A DNA stretch of 64,000 nucleotides from an uncultured Dysosmobacter sp. (GCA_947625655.1 CANQPD010000011.1:22879-86878), one strand, 5' to 3'. Positions 7,805 through 15,920 are shown, counted from the first letter of the stretch. Notes: generated from the letters alone by a model not told the origin. Made by a program: numbers and translations.

Positions 7805-8360
7805 CGAGAATGCCCGAAAGGAGCTGATCGAACACAATCTGCGGCTGGTGGTGTATATTGCCCGGCGGTTTGAAAACACGGGCATCAATATCGAGGATCT
7901 GATCTCCATTGGCACCATCGGCCTCATCAAGGCGGTGGGAACTTACCGGACGGATAAGAACATCAAGTTGGCCACCTACGCCTCACGGTGCATTGAGAAT
8001 GAGATTTTGATGTATCTGCGGAAAAACGCCAGCCGGAAAGGGGAGGTCTCCTTTGACGAGCCGCTGAACACCGACTGGGACGGCAACGAGCTGCTGCTCT
8101 CCGACGTGCTGGGCACCGACGGCGACACCGTGATGCGCCCCATCGAGGAGGACGTGGACCGCTCCCTGCTGGCGGCGGCCATCAGCATCCTGTCGCCCCG
8201 GGAGAAGCAGATCATCACCCTGCGCTTCGGCCTGGGCGGCGGCAGGGAGCAGACCCAAAAGGAGGTGGCGGATCAGCTGGGCATTTCGCAAAGCTACATC
8301 TCCCGGCTGGAAAAGCGCATCATTTCCCGGCTGAAAAAAGAGATTCTGCGCCTTTCCTGA
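7659..8360 (+). CDS. sigE: RNA polymerase sporulation sigma factor, pro-sigma-E
   Basis: Sigma-E directs early mother-cell transcription. The 233-residue protein has a short pro-sequence ending near [14 protein letters not shown], the known cleavage neighbourhood. Region 2 ([26 protein letters not shown], shown here only in part by its core [14 protein letters not shown]), the [15 protein letters not shown] recognition helix and the region 4 helix-turn-helix ([14 protein letters not shown]) are all intact. It follows the SpoIIGA coding end with its own AGGGAGGAAACC site, so both are co-transcribed. Confidence 0.97.
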   Translation: MNIQVKLQRLLERLGLLPGAGVHYIGGSDTLPPPLTKEREAELLERLDDENARKELIEHNLRLVVYIARRFENTGINIEDLISIGTIGLIKAVGTYRTDKNIKLATYASRCIENEILMYLRKNASRKGEVSFDEPLNTDWDGNELLLSDVLGTDGDTVMRPIEEDVDRSLLAAAISILSPREKQIITLRFGLGGGREQTQKEVADQLGISQSYISRLEKRIISRLKKEILRLS

Positions 8361-8363
8361 CTC

Positions 8364-8392
8364 TTGACAATCGAAAACGGGTATACTATACT
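8364..8392 (+). promoter_or_regulatory. sigma-A promoter of the valS leader
   Basis: Consensus TTGACA (8364-8369) and TATACT (8387-8392) are separated by exactly 17 bp. Transcription would start near 8399, at the beginning of the T-box leader. Confidence 0.9.
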
Positions 8393-8398
8393 AAAACG

Positions 8399-8659
8399 GT
8401 ATATTGGAAACTGCGAGGATGGGAAGCAGTACCCGGTTCGTGAAAGCCAAGAGAGGGCGCGGATGGTGGAAGCGCCCGTGAAACGGCCGGAGAAGTCGTC
8501 CCGGAGCATTGGGCTGAACGAATAGTAAGCCGCAACGGTGGATCCCTCCGTTACCGGGGAGGGGCGTGGAAGCGCCCATGAGCGCGGGAATTTTCCCGAA
8601 TCCAGGTGGTACCACGGACAGAACTGTTCGCCCTGAGCCGAAAGGCTCAGGGCGTTTTT
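8399..8659 (+). promoter_or_regulatory. T-box leader (tRNA-Val-responsive)
   Basis: The leader has the T-box stem I elements (GATGGG ... AGTA), the AGAGAGGG ... GGTGGAAGCG block, and the T-box sequence AGGTGGTACCACGG (8604-8617) whose TGGT can pair with an uncharged tRNA ACCA end. An 11-bp terminator stem (8629-8639 with 8644-8654, GAAA loop) and five T residues follow. A GTG triplet followed by A at about 8440-8443 is the likely valine specifier, consistent with valS downstream. Uncharged tRNA-Val would allow read-through. Confidence 0.9.
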
Positions 8660-8675
8660 GCGCAGGGAGGTACAG

Positions 8676-9188
8676 ATGAAATTTGAAGTGGATATGAAAA
8701 TGGATATGAAGCGGCTGGTCGCGCTGAACAGCCTGGCGGAAAAGACCTTCCGCCGGGGACAGATGCTGGTGTTCCGGCTGGTGATGCTGGCTTTGGGCGG
8801 CTGGCTGACCTGGACGGCGGGACAGCGGCTGCTGGCCGAAGGGATTGGTTTCGAGCAGATGTGCAAGCTCCTGACAGGCCTCCTGTTTTTGGCCATCGGC
8901 CTTTTTACCAACACCATCAGCGCCTGGCTGAATCAAATGACCATTATCCCGGATGGCAGGCTGACTTTCAGCGAAAAGTTTTTCACGGAAAAAAGCAAGT
9001 ATCAGACGGCCCAGCACCGTTACAGTGATATCTACGCTCTGAAACAGTACCGGGGATATGATTTTATCTTTCTGGATAAACAGCGCAGCCTGATCGTGGC
9101 GCCGGAAAGCGTCAGGGGAGGGGACCCCGCGGAACTTCGCCGCCTGATCGAGGAAAAGAGCGGAAAAATATTTGAAGTCGTGAAATGA
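8676..9188 (+). CDS. YcxB-like membrane protein
   Basis: This 170-residue protein has two membrane helices (about residues 32-52 and 65-88) and a C-terminal domain with the YcxB-like pattern: KYQTAQHRYSDIYALKQYRG, FIFLDKQRSLIVAPES and a final Leu/Arg-rich helix. The start at ATG 8676 is preceded by AGGGAGG. It lies between the T-box terminator and valS, so it is under tRNA-Val control with valS. Role unknown. Confidence 0.75.
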   Translation: MKFEVDMKMDMKRLVALNSLAEKTFRRGQMLVFRLVMLALGGWLTWTAGQRLLAEGIGFEQMCKLLTGLLFLAIGLFTNTISAWLNQMTIIPDGRLTFSEKFFTEKSKYQTAQHRYSDIYALKQYRGYDFIFLDKQRSLIVAPESVRGGDPAELRRLIEEKSGKIFEVVK

Positions 9189-9216
9189 TCTGGACATAGA
9201 AAAGGAGAATTGAAGA

Positions 9217-11853
9217 ATGAACAAAGAACTGCCCAAGGTGTATGAACCCCAGCAGGTGGAGTCCCGCATCTATCAGATGTGGGAGGACAACAACTGCTTT
9301 GCCAGCACCCCTGATCCCGAGAAGAAGCCCTTCTCCATCGTCATGCCGCCTCCGAACGTCACCGGCCAGCTCCACATGGGCCACGCCATGGACTGCACGC
9401 TGCAGGACATCCTGACCCGCTTCAAGCGGATGCAGGGCTATGAGGCCCTGTGGGTCCCCGGCATCGACCACGCCGGCATCGCCACCCAGATCAAGGTGGA
9501 AGAGGAGCTGCGGGTCAAGGAGGGCAAGACCCGCTACGACCTGGGCCGGGAGAAGTTCCTGGAGCGCGTCTGGGAGTGGAAGGAGAAGTACGGCGGCCGC
9601 ATCGTGGCCCAGCAGAAGAAGATGGGCGTCTCCTGCGACTGGAGCCGCTCCCGCTTCACCATGGACGAGGGCTGCTCCAAGGCCGTCCGGGAGACCTTCT
9701 GCGAGCTGTATGACAAGGGCCTGATCTACAAGGGCAGCCGCATCATCAACTGGTGCCCCCACTGCACCACCGCCCTTTCCGACGCCGAGGTGGAGTATGT
9801 GGACAAGCCCGGCCACCTGTGGCATATCCGCTATCCCCTGGCCGACGGCTCCGGCGACCTGGTGGTGGCCACCACCCGCCCCGAGACCATGATGGGCGAC
9901 ACCGGCGTGGCCGTGAACCCGGAGGACGAGCGCTTCAAGCACCTGGTGGGGAAGACCTGCATCCTGCCCATCATGAACCGGGAGATCCCCATTGTGGCCG
10001 ACGACTACGTGGAGCTGGGCTTCGGCACCGGCGCGGTGAAGATGACCCCCGCCCATGACCCCAACGACTTTGAGGTGGGCCTGCGCCACAACCTGGAGGT
10101 CATCCGCTGCATCGGTGATGACGGCAGGATCAATGAGAACGGCGGCCCCTACAATGGCATGGACCGCTACGAGTGCCGCAGGCAGATCGTCAAGGATCTG
10201 GAGGAGCAGGGATATCTTGTCAAGACCGAGCCCTACAGCCACAACGTGGGCACCTGCTACCGCTGCCACAACGACGTGGAGCCCCTGATCTCCGCCCAGT
10301 GGTTCGTGAAGATGGAGCCTTTGGCCCAGGAGGCCCTGCGGGTGGTGCGGGACGGCGAGGTGAAGTTCGTCCCCGAGCGCTTCTCCAAAACCTACACCAA
10401 CTGGATGGAGAACGTCCATGACTGGTGCATCTCCCGCCAGCTGTGGTGGGGCCACCAGATCCCCGCCTGGTACTGCGACGACTGCGGCCACATCAACGTC
10501 AGCCGGGAGGATCCGACCAAGTGCGAAAAGTGCGGCTGCACCCGCCTGACCCGGGATCCCGATGTGCTGGACACCTGGTTCTCCAGCGCCCTGTGGCCCT
10601 TCTCCACCCTGGGCTGGCCGGATAAGACCGCGGATCTGGATTACTACTATCCCACGTCCGTTATGGTTACCGGCTACGACATCATCTTCTTCTGGGTGGC
10701 CCGGATGATCTTCTCCGGCTGCGAGCAGATGAAGAAAGTCCCCTTTAAAACCGTCCTGATCCACGGCCTGGTCCGGGATGACAAGGGCCGCAAGATGTCC
10801 AAATCCCTGGGCAACGGCATCGATCCCCTGGAGATCGCCGAGAAGTACGGCGCCGACGCCCTGCGCTTCAATCTCATCACCGGCAACAGCCCCGGCAACG
10901 ACACCCGGTTCTATACCGAAAAGTGCGAGGCCATGCGGAACTTCGCCAACAAGATCTGGAACGCCAGCCGCTTTGTCATGATGAATCTCACCATCGGCAA
11001 GTGCCGGCTGCCCGCGGCGGACCAGCTGGCCCCGGAGGACAAGTGGGTGCTCTCCAAGCTGAACACCCTGGTGAAGGAGGTCACCGAGAACCTGGACGCC
11101 TACGAGATCGGCGTGGCCTCCGCCAAGGTCTACGACTTCATTTGGGACACCTACTGCGACTGGTATATCGAGCTGACCAAGACCCGCCTGAACGGCGAGG
11201 ACGAGGCGGCCAAACTGGTGGCCCAGAACGTGCTGTGCTATGTGCTGACCGACCTTCTGAAGCTGCTGCATCCCTTCATGCCCTTCATCACGGAGGAGAT
11301 CTTCCAGGCGCTGCCCCATGACGGGGATTTCCTGATGACCTCCCGCTGGCCGGAGTACCGGGAGGATCTGTGCTTCCCGGAGGAGGAAGCCGCCATGGAG
11401 GCCGTCATGGACACCATCAAGGCCATCCGCGCCCGCCGCGCCGAGATGAACGTGCCCCCCTCCAAAAAGGCGGAGGTGCTGCTGGTCACCGCCACGCCGG
11501 ACATCTACCGGCAGGGCCTGCACTTTATCCAGCGGCTGGCCTATGCCAGCGAGGTCACCTTTGCCGATACGGCCCCTGCCGATGTTGCCAAGCAGGTGTC
11601 CGTCGTCACCCACAACGCCACGGCCTATATGCCCATGGCGGAGCTGGTGGACATCCAGGCGGAGCTGGACCGCATCAGCAGGGAGATCGAGAAGGCCCAA
11701 AACGGCCTGCGCATCGTGGAGCAGAAGCTCTCCAACGAGAAGTTCGTCTCCAAGGCCCCCGAAGCGGTGGTCAACGCCGAAAAGGAAAAGGCCGCCAAGT
11801 ACAAAGAGCTGATCGCCAAGCTGGAGGAATCCGCCAAGGCGATGCAGGCATAA
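9217..11853 (+). CDS. valS: valine--tRNA ligase
   Basis: Charges tRNA-Val in the cytoplasm. The 878-residue class I synthetase has the HIGH-type motif [14 protein letters not shown] (about residues 45-58), the CP1 editing domain with [17 protein letters not shown], the zinc-like [21 protein letters not shown] insert, the KMSKS motif [11 protein letters not shown] (about residue 525) and the C-terminal coiled coil typical of ValRS. Full length. ATG 9217 follows AAAAGGAG. It is the second gene under the T-box leader. Confidence 0.98.
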   Translation: MNKELPKVYEPQQVESRIYQMWEDNNCFASTPDPEKKPFSIVMPPPNVTGQLHMGHAMDCTLQDILTRFKRMQGYEALWVPGIDHAGIATQIKVEEELRVKEGKTRYDLGREKFLERVWEWKEKYGGRIVAQQKKMGVSCDWSRSRFTMDEGCSKAVRETFCELYDKGLIYKGSRIINWCPHCTTALSDAEVEYVDKPGHLWHIRYPLADGSGDLVVATTRPETMMGDTGVAVNPEDERFKHLVGKTCILPIMNREIPIVADDYVELGFGTGAVKMTPAHDPNDFEVGLRHNLEVIRCIGDDGRINENGGPYNGMDRYECRRQIVKDLEEQGYLVKTEPYSHNVGTCYRCHNDVEPLISAQWFVKMEPLAQEALRVVRDGEVKFVPERFSKTYTNWMENVHDWCISRQLWWGHQIPAWYCDDCGHINVSREDPTKCEKCGCTRLTRDPDVLDTWFSSALWPFSTLGWPDKTADLDYYYPTSVMVTGYDIIFFWVARMIFSGCEQMKKVPFKTVLIHGLVRDDKGRKMSKSLGNGIDPLEIAEKYGADALRFNLITGNSPGNDTRFYTEKCEAMRNFANKIWNASRFVMMNLTIGKCRLPAADQLAPEDKWVLSKLNTLVKEVTENLDAYEIGVASAKVYDFIWDTYCDWYIELTKTRLNGEDEAAKLVAQNVLCYVLTDLLKLLHPFMPFITEEIFQALPHDGDFLMTSRWPEYREDLCFPEEEAAMEAVMDTIKAIRARRAEMNVPPSKKAEVLLVTATPDIYRQGLHFIQRLAYASEVTFADTAPADVAKQVSVVTHNATAYMPMAELVDIQAELDRISREIEKAQNGLRIVEQKLSNEKFVSKAPEAVVNAEKEKAAKYKELIAKLEESAKAMQA

Positions 11854-12203
11854 GATCACGAGGCGAGCGGTCAGGTCAGGCGCGGCAGAGAGGAGAAGCC
11901 CGCCTCGGCGGGAGAAAGCCGGGCACTTGCGGGCGTGCGGCAGGCGGAGGAGAGCCCGGCGATCCGGCCCCGATGCCGCCCGCCCCGCTCCTCCGGCTGC
12001 TTGCTGAAGCCCCGCCCTGATCCCATCATCCGGTACGGCTTTTCCTGCCCTTCCGCGCCAAGACGTTTATCGTGGCTCATGTCCGGCGCTCCTTTTTTCG
12101 GAGCTTTCCGGGCTTGAGCCACTTCTCTTTTGCCGCGTTTTATCGGAACCCCAGGCCCTTTGCTCCCGCCCGTTTTCTCCGGCGGCGTAGGGTTTTGACA
12201 GGG
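11854..12203 (+). other. GC-rich intergenic region between valS and the prophage
   Basis: No convincing gene. A minus-strand frame of 69 codons (12080 to 11871, start MSHDKRL) has an AAAGGAG site eight bases upstream but an Arg/Gly/Ser-rich composition typical of chance frames in GC-rich DNA. An inverted repeat GCTCC-TTTTTTC-GGAGC surrounds that site. No obvious terminator follows valS before the prophage side. Confidence 0.4.
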
Positions 12204-12217
12204 CCGCCGCCCAACGG
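12204..12217 (+). repeat. candidate attL (14-bp direct repeat)
   Basis: CCGCCGCCCAACGG occurs here and at 22066-22079 in the same orientation, bracketing the phage genes. GC-rich 14-mers can match by chance, so this is a candidate only. Confidence 0.35.
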
Positions 12218-12261
12218 GGCAGATGTCAAGAAGAATCTTGACAATTGAAGAAAAAAGTTGA

Positions 12262-12300
12262 CAAAGAGGCTGAGATGTGATCTCAGCCTCTTTGCTTTTT
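12262..12300 (+). terminator. strong Rho-independent terminator at the prophage edge
   Basis: A perfect 15-bp stem (CAAAGAGGCTGAGAT / ATCTCAGCCTCTTTG, GTG loop) is followed by CTTTTT. It stands immediately before repeat copy 1 and could end valS read-through or belong to the phage. Two TTGACA hexamers lie just upstream without a matching -10. Confidence 0.85.
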
Positions 12301-12352
12301 GTAACACAAATTTTCTGCAGGTGAGATCTGCGGCTCTTCGAGAATGTGTTAC
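12301..12352 (+). repeat. palindromic prophage repeat, copy 1 (52 bp)
   Basis: Begins GTAACACAAA and ends TGTGTTAC. The core is variable and contains CTGCAG ... CTGCGG. Leftmost copy, starting directly after the terminator T tract. Confidence 0.8.
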
Positions 12353-12888
12353 GGTTTCCTGTTTGTGGTTTCTTTTGGGCCGCCGGAGCCAAGGTCTCCG
12401 GCTGGAAAAATTGAGCTAACCAGTGTGCGCACTGGTGGATCTCAATTTTTGTGTCTCTCTTGATCCGCTTCGCGGGGGATTTCCTGCATCTGCATGCAGT
12501 AAATCCTGTTGTGTCCGGCCTTTGGCCGGACTATTTTATTGCCGCCTGCGGGCGGGACGGGGCGAACTTTCGCGGCATAACGTCCAGTGTGCGCACTGGA
12601 CATTATTCCACGTTTCGCCCAGGACGAGGGGAACAAAGTGTCGGCTCTGCGAGCCGACGTTTGATTTGCGTTCCGCCTTTGGTCCTGTTCTGCCCTTGCC
12701 ACGGCGAGGGCGAGAACTCAGTGGCCTGAGACGTTTAAGCCCTCGCCTGGATAGACAGTGTAACAGGACCAAAGGCGGAACGCAAATCAAAATTAAAAAC
12801 GGCTCAGGCTCAAATCTAGCGACCTAAGACATCCGGCCACGGGCCGGGGAAGGCTGACCTATCGGCACCGGGGAGAAAGGAAGAAAGC
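12353..12888 (+). other. stem-loop-rich noncoding region, candidate phage origin/packaging region
   Basis: No gene is supported in these 536 bases. Hairpins follow one another: 12406-12450 (10-bp outer stem AAAAATTGAG / CTCAATTTTT with an inner ACCAGTG-TGCG-CACTGGT), about 12517-12535 (GTCCGGCC-TTT-GGCCGGAC followed by TATTTTATT), 12582-12601 (GTCCAGTG-TGCG-CACTGGAC), about 12640-12659 (GTCGGCTC-TGC-GAGCCGAC), and a perfect 30-bp inverted repeat, 12660-12689 with 12762-12791, enclosing a further GGCGAGGGC/GCCCTCGCC pair. Filamentous phages concentrate replication origins and the packaging hairpin in one such region; that role is inferred. Confidence 0.65.
12660..12791 (+). repeat. perfect 30-bp inverted repeat forming a very long hairpin
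   Basis: Arms 12660-12689 and 12762-12791 are exact reverse complements, starting TTTGATTTGC. The 72-base centre has its own 9-bp stem GGCGAGGGC/GCCCTCGCC and a CTCA/TGAG pair. In single-stranded phage DNA this would be an extended duplex able to serve as minus-strand origin or packaging signal. Confidence 0.9.
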
Positions 12889-13089
12889 ATGAACGCCTAC
12901 ACGACCAGCTACGAATTTTATTGCCAAGGAAGATTGTGCAAGACATGGGTTTCCAGCATCGAGGACGACTTTGCGGAGGCGCTGGAGGAAGCGTTTTACG
13001 TTGACCGTCTGGCAAGGATTGTCTCCAGGGAAAACGACGGTGCGAATGTGAAAGTACATATGAACGGGCTTTACCTGAAGACCGTTTGA
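12889..13089 (+). CDS. small prophage protein, unknown
   Basis: A 66-residue protein starting MNAYTTSYEFYCQGR, from an ATG with AAAGGAAG upstream. It has a beta-like N-terminal half (SYEFYCQGRLCKTWVSS), an acidic helix (DDFAEALEEAFYVDRLARIV) and a final beta pair. It looks like a compact alpha/beta domain. It is the first plus-strand gene after the hairpin region. Function unknown. Confidence 0.65.
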   Translation: MNAYTTSYEFYCQGRLCKTWVSSIEDDFAEALEEAFYVDRLARIVSRENDGANVKVHMNGLYLKTV

Positions 13090-13363
13090 GCGGGAGAGGG
13101 TGATAATCAAAAGCGTCTGCGGCCTGCGGGCACACCGGCCCTGGCAGTCATTGACAGGATTGGCTGGGGAATCGGTATAGAAAGAGGGCTGTTTGGGGCA
13201 GCGAGGGGTGGATGGTGCGCACGATGCCTTCCTCCATACTCCAAGTTGCTGCTGGGCGCATTTGGCAATTGGGTGCAAGACTCGCCGGACCCGCCGGGAA
13301 GATGCGAACCGGGCCGTCGGCCCTCTCGCATATCCTCGAAGCACCTGGACACAAAACAAAAAC
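13090..13363 (+). other. interval without a confident gene
   Basis: A 51-codon frame from ATG 13212 (MVRTMPSSILQ) ends with a TAA located inside repeat copy 2, matching the stop-in-repeat pattern of other copies, and has GAGGGG just upstream. Its composition is not distinctive. I regard it as possible, not supported. Confidence 0.3.
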
Positions 13364-13416
13364 GTAACACAATGCCAGGGAGCTGATCTGCCGGCTGCGA
13401 TGTCTGATTGTGTTAC
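13364..13416 (+). repeat. palindromic prophage repeat, copy 2 (53 bp)
   Basis: Begins GTAACACAAT and ends ATTGTGTTAC, so the terminal arms pair over ten bases. It lies just before the ribosome-binding site of the next gene. Confidence 0.85.
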
Positions 13417-13437
13417 AAAATCTAAGGAGGAATGAAT

Positions 13438-13773
13438 ATGACCTACAGGCTGACCGCAAACAAGACCAAGCTCTACAAGCTGGCGGCGTCCCTCTGGCCG
13501 GATATCCAGCCTATGCGGCAGACGGACTTTACCAAGGCGTACAGAAGCCGGGACTGCTGGCTTACCTTCCGCACGGGGGAGTATCCCAATACCGTCTACC
13601 ACAAAGCGTTCCTAATGACCAGCTGCGGGAAGGCTGTTTTGTGTGATGACTGGTGCTGCTGCACGGACGACGGCAATAAAACGGGCTGGGAAACGCACGA
13701 GCTGGACCTGGACACGCTGCGGCGTTTTGGACTGCTGGAAGAAGTGCCGGATTTGAAGGAGGTGTGGGCATGA
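13438..13773 (+). CDS. prophage protein of unknown function
   Basis: The ATG at 13438 lies seven bases after AAGGAGG; an earlier in-frame ATG at 13432 is too close to that site. The 111-residue protein is rich in Trp and Cys (CDDWCCCTDDGNKTGWETHEL) and shows alternating beta-like segments, suggesting a small metal-binding or disulphide-stabilised domain. It begins a four-gene cassette with tight spacing: its TGA overlaps the next ATG. Function unknown. Confidence 0.7.
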   Translation: MTYRLTANKTKLYKLAASLWPDIQPMRQTDFTKAYRSRDCWLTFRTGEYPNTVYHKAFLMTSCGKAVLCDDWCCCTDDGNKTGWETHELDLDTLRRFGLLEEVPDLKEVWA

Positions 13774-13916
13774 GAGACATGCAATTTGAACTCAAGGCAA
13801 GGACCATTATGAGAAAGACCCTGGACAAGTACCGGAGCAGCATCCCCCGAAAAGCCGTAGAAGAAATGGTATCAAAAATCATCCGGGAAGCCTTTGAGCA
13901 CTATAAGGAGGATTAA
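13770..13916 (+). CDS. small helical prophage protein
   Basis: A 48-residue product (start MRDMQFELKAR) beginning in an ATGA overlap with the previous gene and preceded by GAAGGAGG. It is predicted almost wholly helical and basic, with KAVEEMVSKIIREAFEHY at its end. Translational coupling and good codon structure support it as real. No family recognised. Confidence 0.65.
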   Translation: MRDMQFELKARTIMRKTLDKYRSSIPRKAVEEMVSKIIREAFEHYKED

Positions 13917-13919
13917 ACC

Positions 13920-14198
13920 ATGGGCTGGGCGAGTGAGCAGTTTTGGAGAGACTTAGCGAGCGTTGGCATTTACCCCAATGTGCCGGACGAGGAGAAGAAG
14001 CCAGGGATAGAACCCGGAAAGGTTTACCCAAATAGAAACGGAAAATGTTACCTCTGCAAGAGCGTTGACGGGGAAAAAGCTACGATGGAGCGGACAACGG
14101 ATCTCTGGACATTGGTTGCGCACGGGATCAGGCTCTACGAGGACGGGACTATTGAATGGGCCTATTCAACCGGGGGCCATTGGGAAAAGGAGGATTGA
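13920..14198 (+). CDS. prophage protein of unknown function
   Basis: A 92-residue protein with ATAAGGAGG before its ATG, three bases after the previous stop. The middle contains NGKCYLCKSVDGEKA, a single CxxC pair, and the C-terminal half looks like a beta-rich domain (LYEDGTIEWAYSTGGHW). Aromatic content is high. It sits third in the cassette, directly before the ribbon-helix-helix gene. Confidence 0.65.
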   Translation: MGWASEQFWRDLASVGIYPNVPDEEKKPGIEPGKVYPNRNGKCYLCKSVDGEKATMERTTDLWTLVAHGIRLYEDGTIEWAYSTGGHWEKED

Positions 14199-14202
14199 AG
14201 CC

Positions 14203-14535
14203 ATGGCACAGAAAGCAAACATCCGGAGCATCCGCATTTCCGACGATATGGCGAAGCTGATCGACCGGCAGGCCGGGGCGAACTTTACCGAGAAGTGGGA
14301 GAACCTTGTGACCCGTTGCGTGTGGGAGCTGCCGCAGAAAGAGGAGCAGCTCAAGGGCATCCAAGCCCGGATCGACCAGGAGCGGCAGCGGCTGTATGAC
14401 CTCCAACGGGCGACGGAACAGCTGCGGATGCTGGAACGGGATATCAAGTCCGCACAGCATTACTTCCAGATTGTGGAGCGGCGGGCCAAGCAGATCGCGG
14501 ACGCGGTGGAGCAGGACGCAGGAGAGCAAACGTAA
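14203..14535 (+). CDS. ribbon-helix-helix-like protein with coiled-coil tail
   Basis: The 110-residue protein starts MAQKANIRSIRISDDMAKLI, an N-terminal beta strand plus helix pattern of ribbon-helix-helix DNA-binding proteins, followed by about 65 residues of charged heptad-like coiled coil (RIDQERQRLYDLQRATEQLR). It could be a repressor or a relaxosome-type accessory protein. GGAGG lies upstream of the ATG. Its TAA stop codon is formed by the first bases of repeat copy 3. Confidence 0.7.
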   Translation: MAQKANIRSIRISDDMAKLIDRQAGANFTEKWENLVTRCVWELPQKEEQLKGIQARIDQERQRLYDLQRATEQLRMLERDIKSAQHYFQIVERRAKQIADAVEQDAGEQT

Positions 14536-14584
14536 CACAAATCCAGGCGCCGGCTCCCGGAGCTGCCGGCCAGAATTGTATTAC
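14532..14584 (+). repeat. palindromic prophage repeat, copy 3 (53 bp)
   Basis: Begins GTAACACAAAT and ends AATTGTATTAC, with one mismatch in the right end (TGTATTAC). The core GCGCCGGCTCCCGGAGCTGCCGGC is strongly self-complementary (shown partially). The stop of the upstream gene is inside its left end. Confidence 0.85.
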
Positions 14585-14594
14585 AGGTGATAGC

Positions 14595-14647
14595 GTAACA
14601 CAGCTGCGGGCAGCTGCTCCGCTGGCAGCCAGGTGAAAATGTGTTAC
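14595..14647 (+). repeat. palindromic prophage repeat, copy 4 (53 bp)
   Basis: Begins GTAACACAGCTG and ends AATGTGTTAC. The core contains CAGCTGCTCCGCTGG, also found in copy 7. It lies ten bases after copy 3, so the two form a tandem pair upstream of the transposase. Confidence 0.85.
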
Positions 14648-14730
14648 AATATATCCGCCCACGGCGCAAGTCGTGGGCGGGACTGTTGTTTAAGGTCAGA
14701 AACTTGGATGCATGGAAAGGATGCAGGGCG

Positions 14731-15732
14731 ATGACGAAAAAACAGCACTACATGACATATGCGGAACGGATCAGGCTGGAAGAAAAGCTGCGGTATAAAG
14801 TGCCGATAGCACAGATCGCGCGAGAACTTGGGTTTTCCCGGCAGACCATTTACAACGAGATCAAACGGGGACAATATGTCCACACATGCAAATGGTGGGA
14901 CGAACTGCGCTACTCGGCGGATATTGGCCAACAAAAGTTAGAGAAAAACAAGGAGAAGTTTGGACGGCCCTTGAAGATCGGCCACGATATCGCCTATGCC
15001 GATTTTCTGGAGCGCAAGATCCTGCGGGAACATTACTCCCCTGCGGCGGCACTGGCCGAGGCCCGGAGGGAGGGTTTCAAAACCTCCGTCTGTGTGGGGA
15101 CGCTATACAACTATATCACCGGGGGCGTATTTTACGAATTAACCAACGCCGATCTGTTGGAAAAGCCGACAAGGAGGCCCCGGAAGAAGAACGAGGAACC
15201 GAAGGTGGCACATCCGACGCTGCCCAGCATTGAGGCCAGGCCAGAGCAGATCAACCAGCGGTCTGAGCGGGGGCATTGGGAAATGGACCTAGTAGTCGGC
15301 CCCCAAGGCAGCCGTCCAGTGCTCCTGACGCTGACGGAGCGGGTCACCCGGGAGGAGATCATCGTCAAGCTGCCGGACAAGCGGGCGGTTACGATCCGCA
15401 GGGCCATAGACCAGCTGGAACGCACCATGCCAGATTTCTACCAACGGTTTAAATCCATCACCACAGACAATGGGCCGGAATTCCTGGAATACGACCTGCT
15501 ACGAAAATCAGTCCTGGGCGGAACACGCTTCGAGGTTTACTACTGTCACTCTTATGCGGCCTGGGAAAAAGGCACCAATGAAAACCACAACCGCATGATC
15601 CGGCGGTTCTTCCCGAAGGGAACGGATTTCGGCAAAATATCGAAAAAGCGGATAGCCGAAGTCCAAAACTGGATGAACGGCTATCCGCGAAAGATATTGG
15701 ATTGGAAGTGTCCGGCGGAACTGGCGGTGTAA
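14731..15732 (+). CDS. IS30-family DDE transposase, probable prophage integrase
   Basis: A 333-residue protein with an N-terminal helix-turn-helix (IAQIARELGFSRQTIYNEIKRG) and an IS30-type catalytic core: GHWEMDLVVG (first Asp), TTDNGPEF (second Asp) and YAAWEKGTNENHNRMIRRFFP (Glu). ATG 14731 is preceded by AAAGGATGCAGGG. It is flanked by two repeat copies on each side rather than by recognisable IS30 ends, and its TAA stop lies inside copy 5. IS30-like transposases serve as integrases in some inoviruses; here that role is inferred from position. Confidence 0.9.
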   Translation: MTKKQHYMTYAERIRLEEKLRYKVPIAQIARELGFSRQTIYNEIKRGQYVHTCKWWDELRYSADIGQQKLEKNKEKFGRPLKIGHDIAYADFLERKILREHYSPAAALAEARREGFKTSVCVGTLYNYITGGVFYELTNADLLEKPTRRPRKKNEEPKVAHPTLPSIEARPEQINQRSERGHWEMDLVVGPQGSRPVLLTLTERVTREEIIVKLPDKRAVTIRRAIDQLERTMPDFYQRFKSITTDNGPEFLEYDLLRKSVLGGTRFEVYYCHSYAAWEKGTNENHNRMIRRFFPKGTDFGKISKKRIAEVQNWMNGYPRKILDWKCPAELAV

Positions 15733-15776
15733 CACAAATCCTCGATCGACGGGCGCAAGATCTAACGCTGTGTTAC
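15729..15776 (+). repeat. palindromic prophage repeat, copy 5 (48 bp)
   Basis: Begins GTAACACAAATCC and ends CTGTGTTAC; the shortest copy. The transposase stop codon TAA is within its left end. Confidence 0.8.
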
Positions 15777-15785
15777 GGCGGCGGT

Positions 15786-15837
15786 GTAACACAAAATTTC
15801 TTCAGGCGCCAGGATCATCCGGTGAAAATCGTGTTAC
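15786..15837 (+). repeat. palindromic prophage repeat, copy 6 (52 bp)
   Basis: Begins GTAACACAAAAT and ends ATCGTGTTAC. It lies nine bases after copy 5, mirroring the copy 3/4 pair on the other side of the transposase. On the minus strand its right end supplies the stop codon of the 28-residue membrane peptide gene. Confidence 0.85.
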
Positions 15838-15920
15838 ACAAATACGCCAAAAAGGAACCCATACGCAATAAATGGGGTAGCCACCAAAATACCAACCAGC
15901 AGAAACAGGACAAGGATCAT
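15834..15920 (-). CDS. 28-residue membrane peptide, pVII/pIX-like candidate
   Basis: An ATG five bases after GGAGG opens a 28-codon frame (start MILVLFLLVG) that is almost entirely hydrophobic. Its TAA stop lies in repeat copy 6. Filamentous phages encode similarly tiny single-helix end proteins (pVII and pIX). It is the last minus-strand gene, downstream of the Zot ATPase. Function is inferred from size, hydrophobicity and position. Confidence 0.6.
   Translation of the reverse strand: MILVLFLLVGILVATPFIAYGFLFGVFV

Noticed and set aside
9112..11859. 915-codon minus-strand open frame opposite valS
   Set aside because: It is the antisense shadow of a full valS gene in GC-rich DNA; composition is His/Gly/Leu-rich without any domain pattern.
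12442..12827. Several 80-130 codon frames in the hairpin region
   Set aside because: Both strands are open because of the perfect inverted repeats; no ribosome-binding sites or coding signals.
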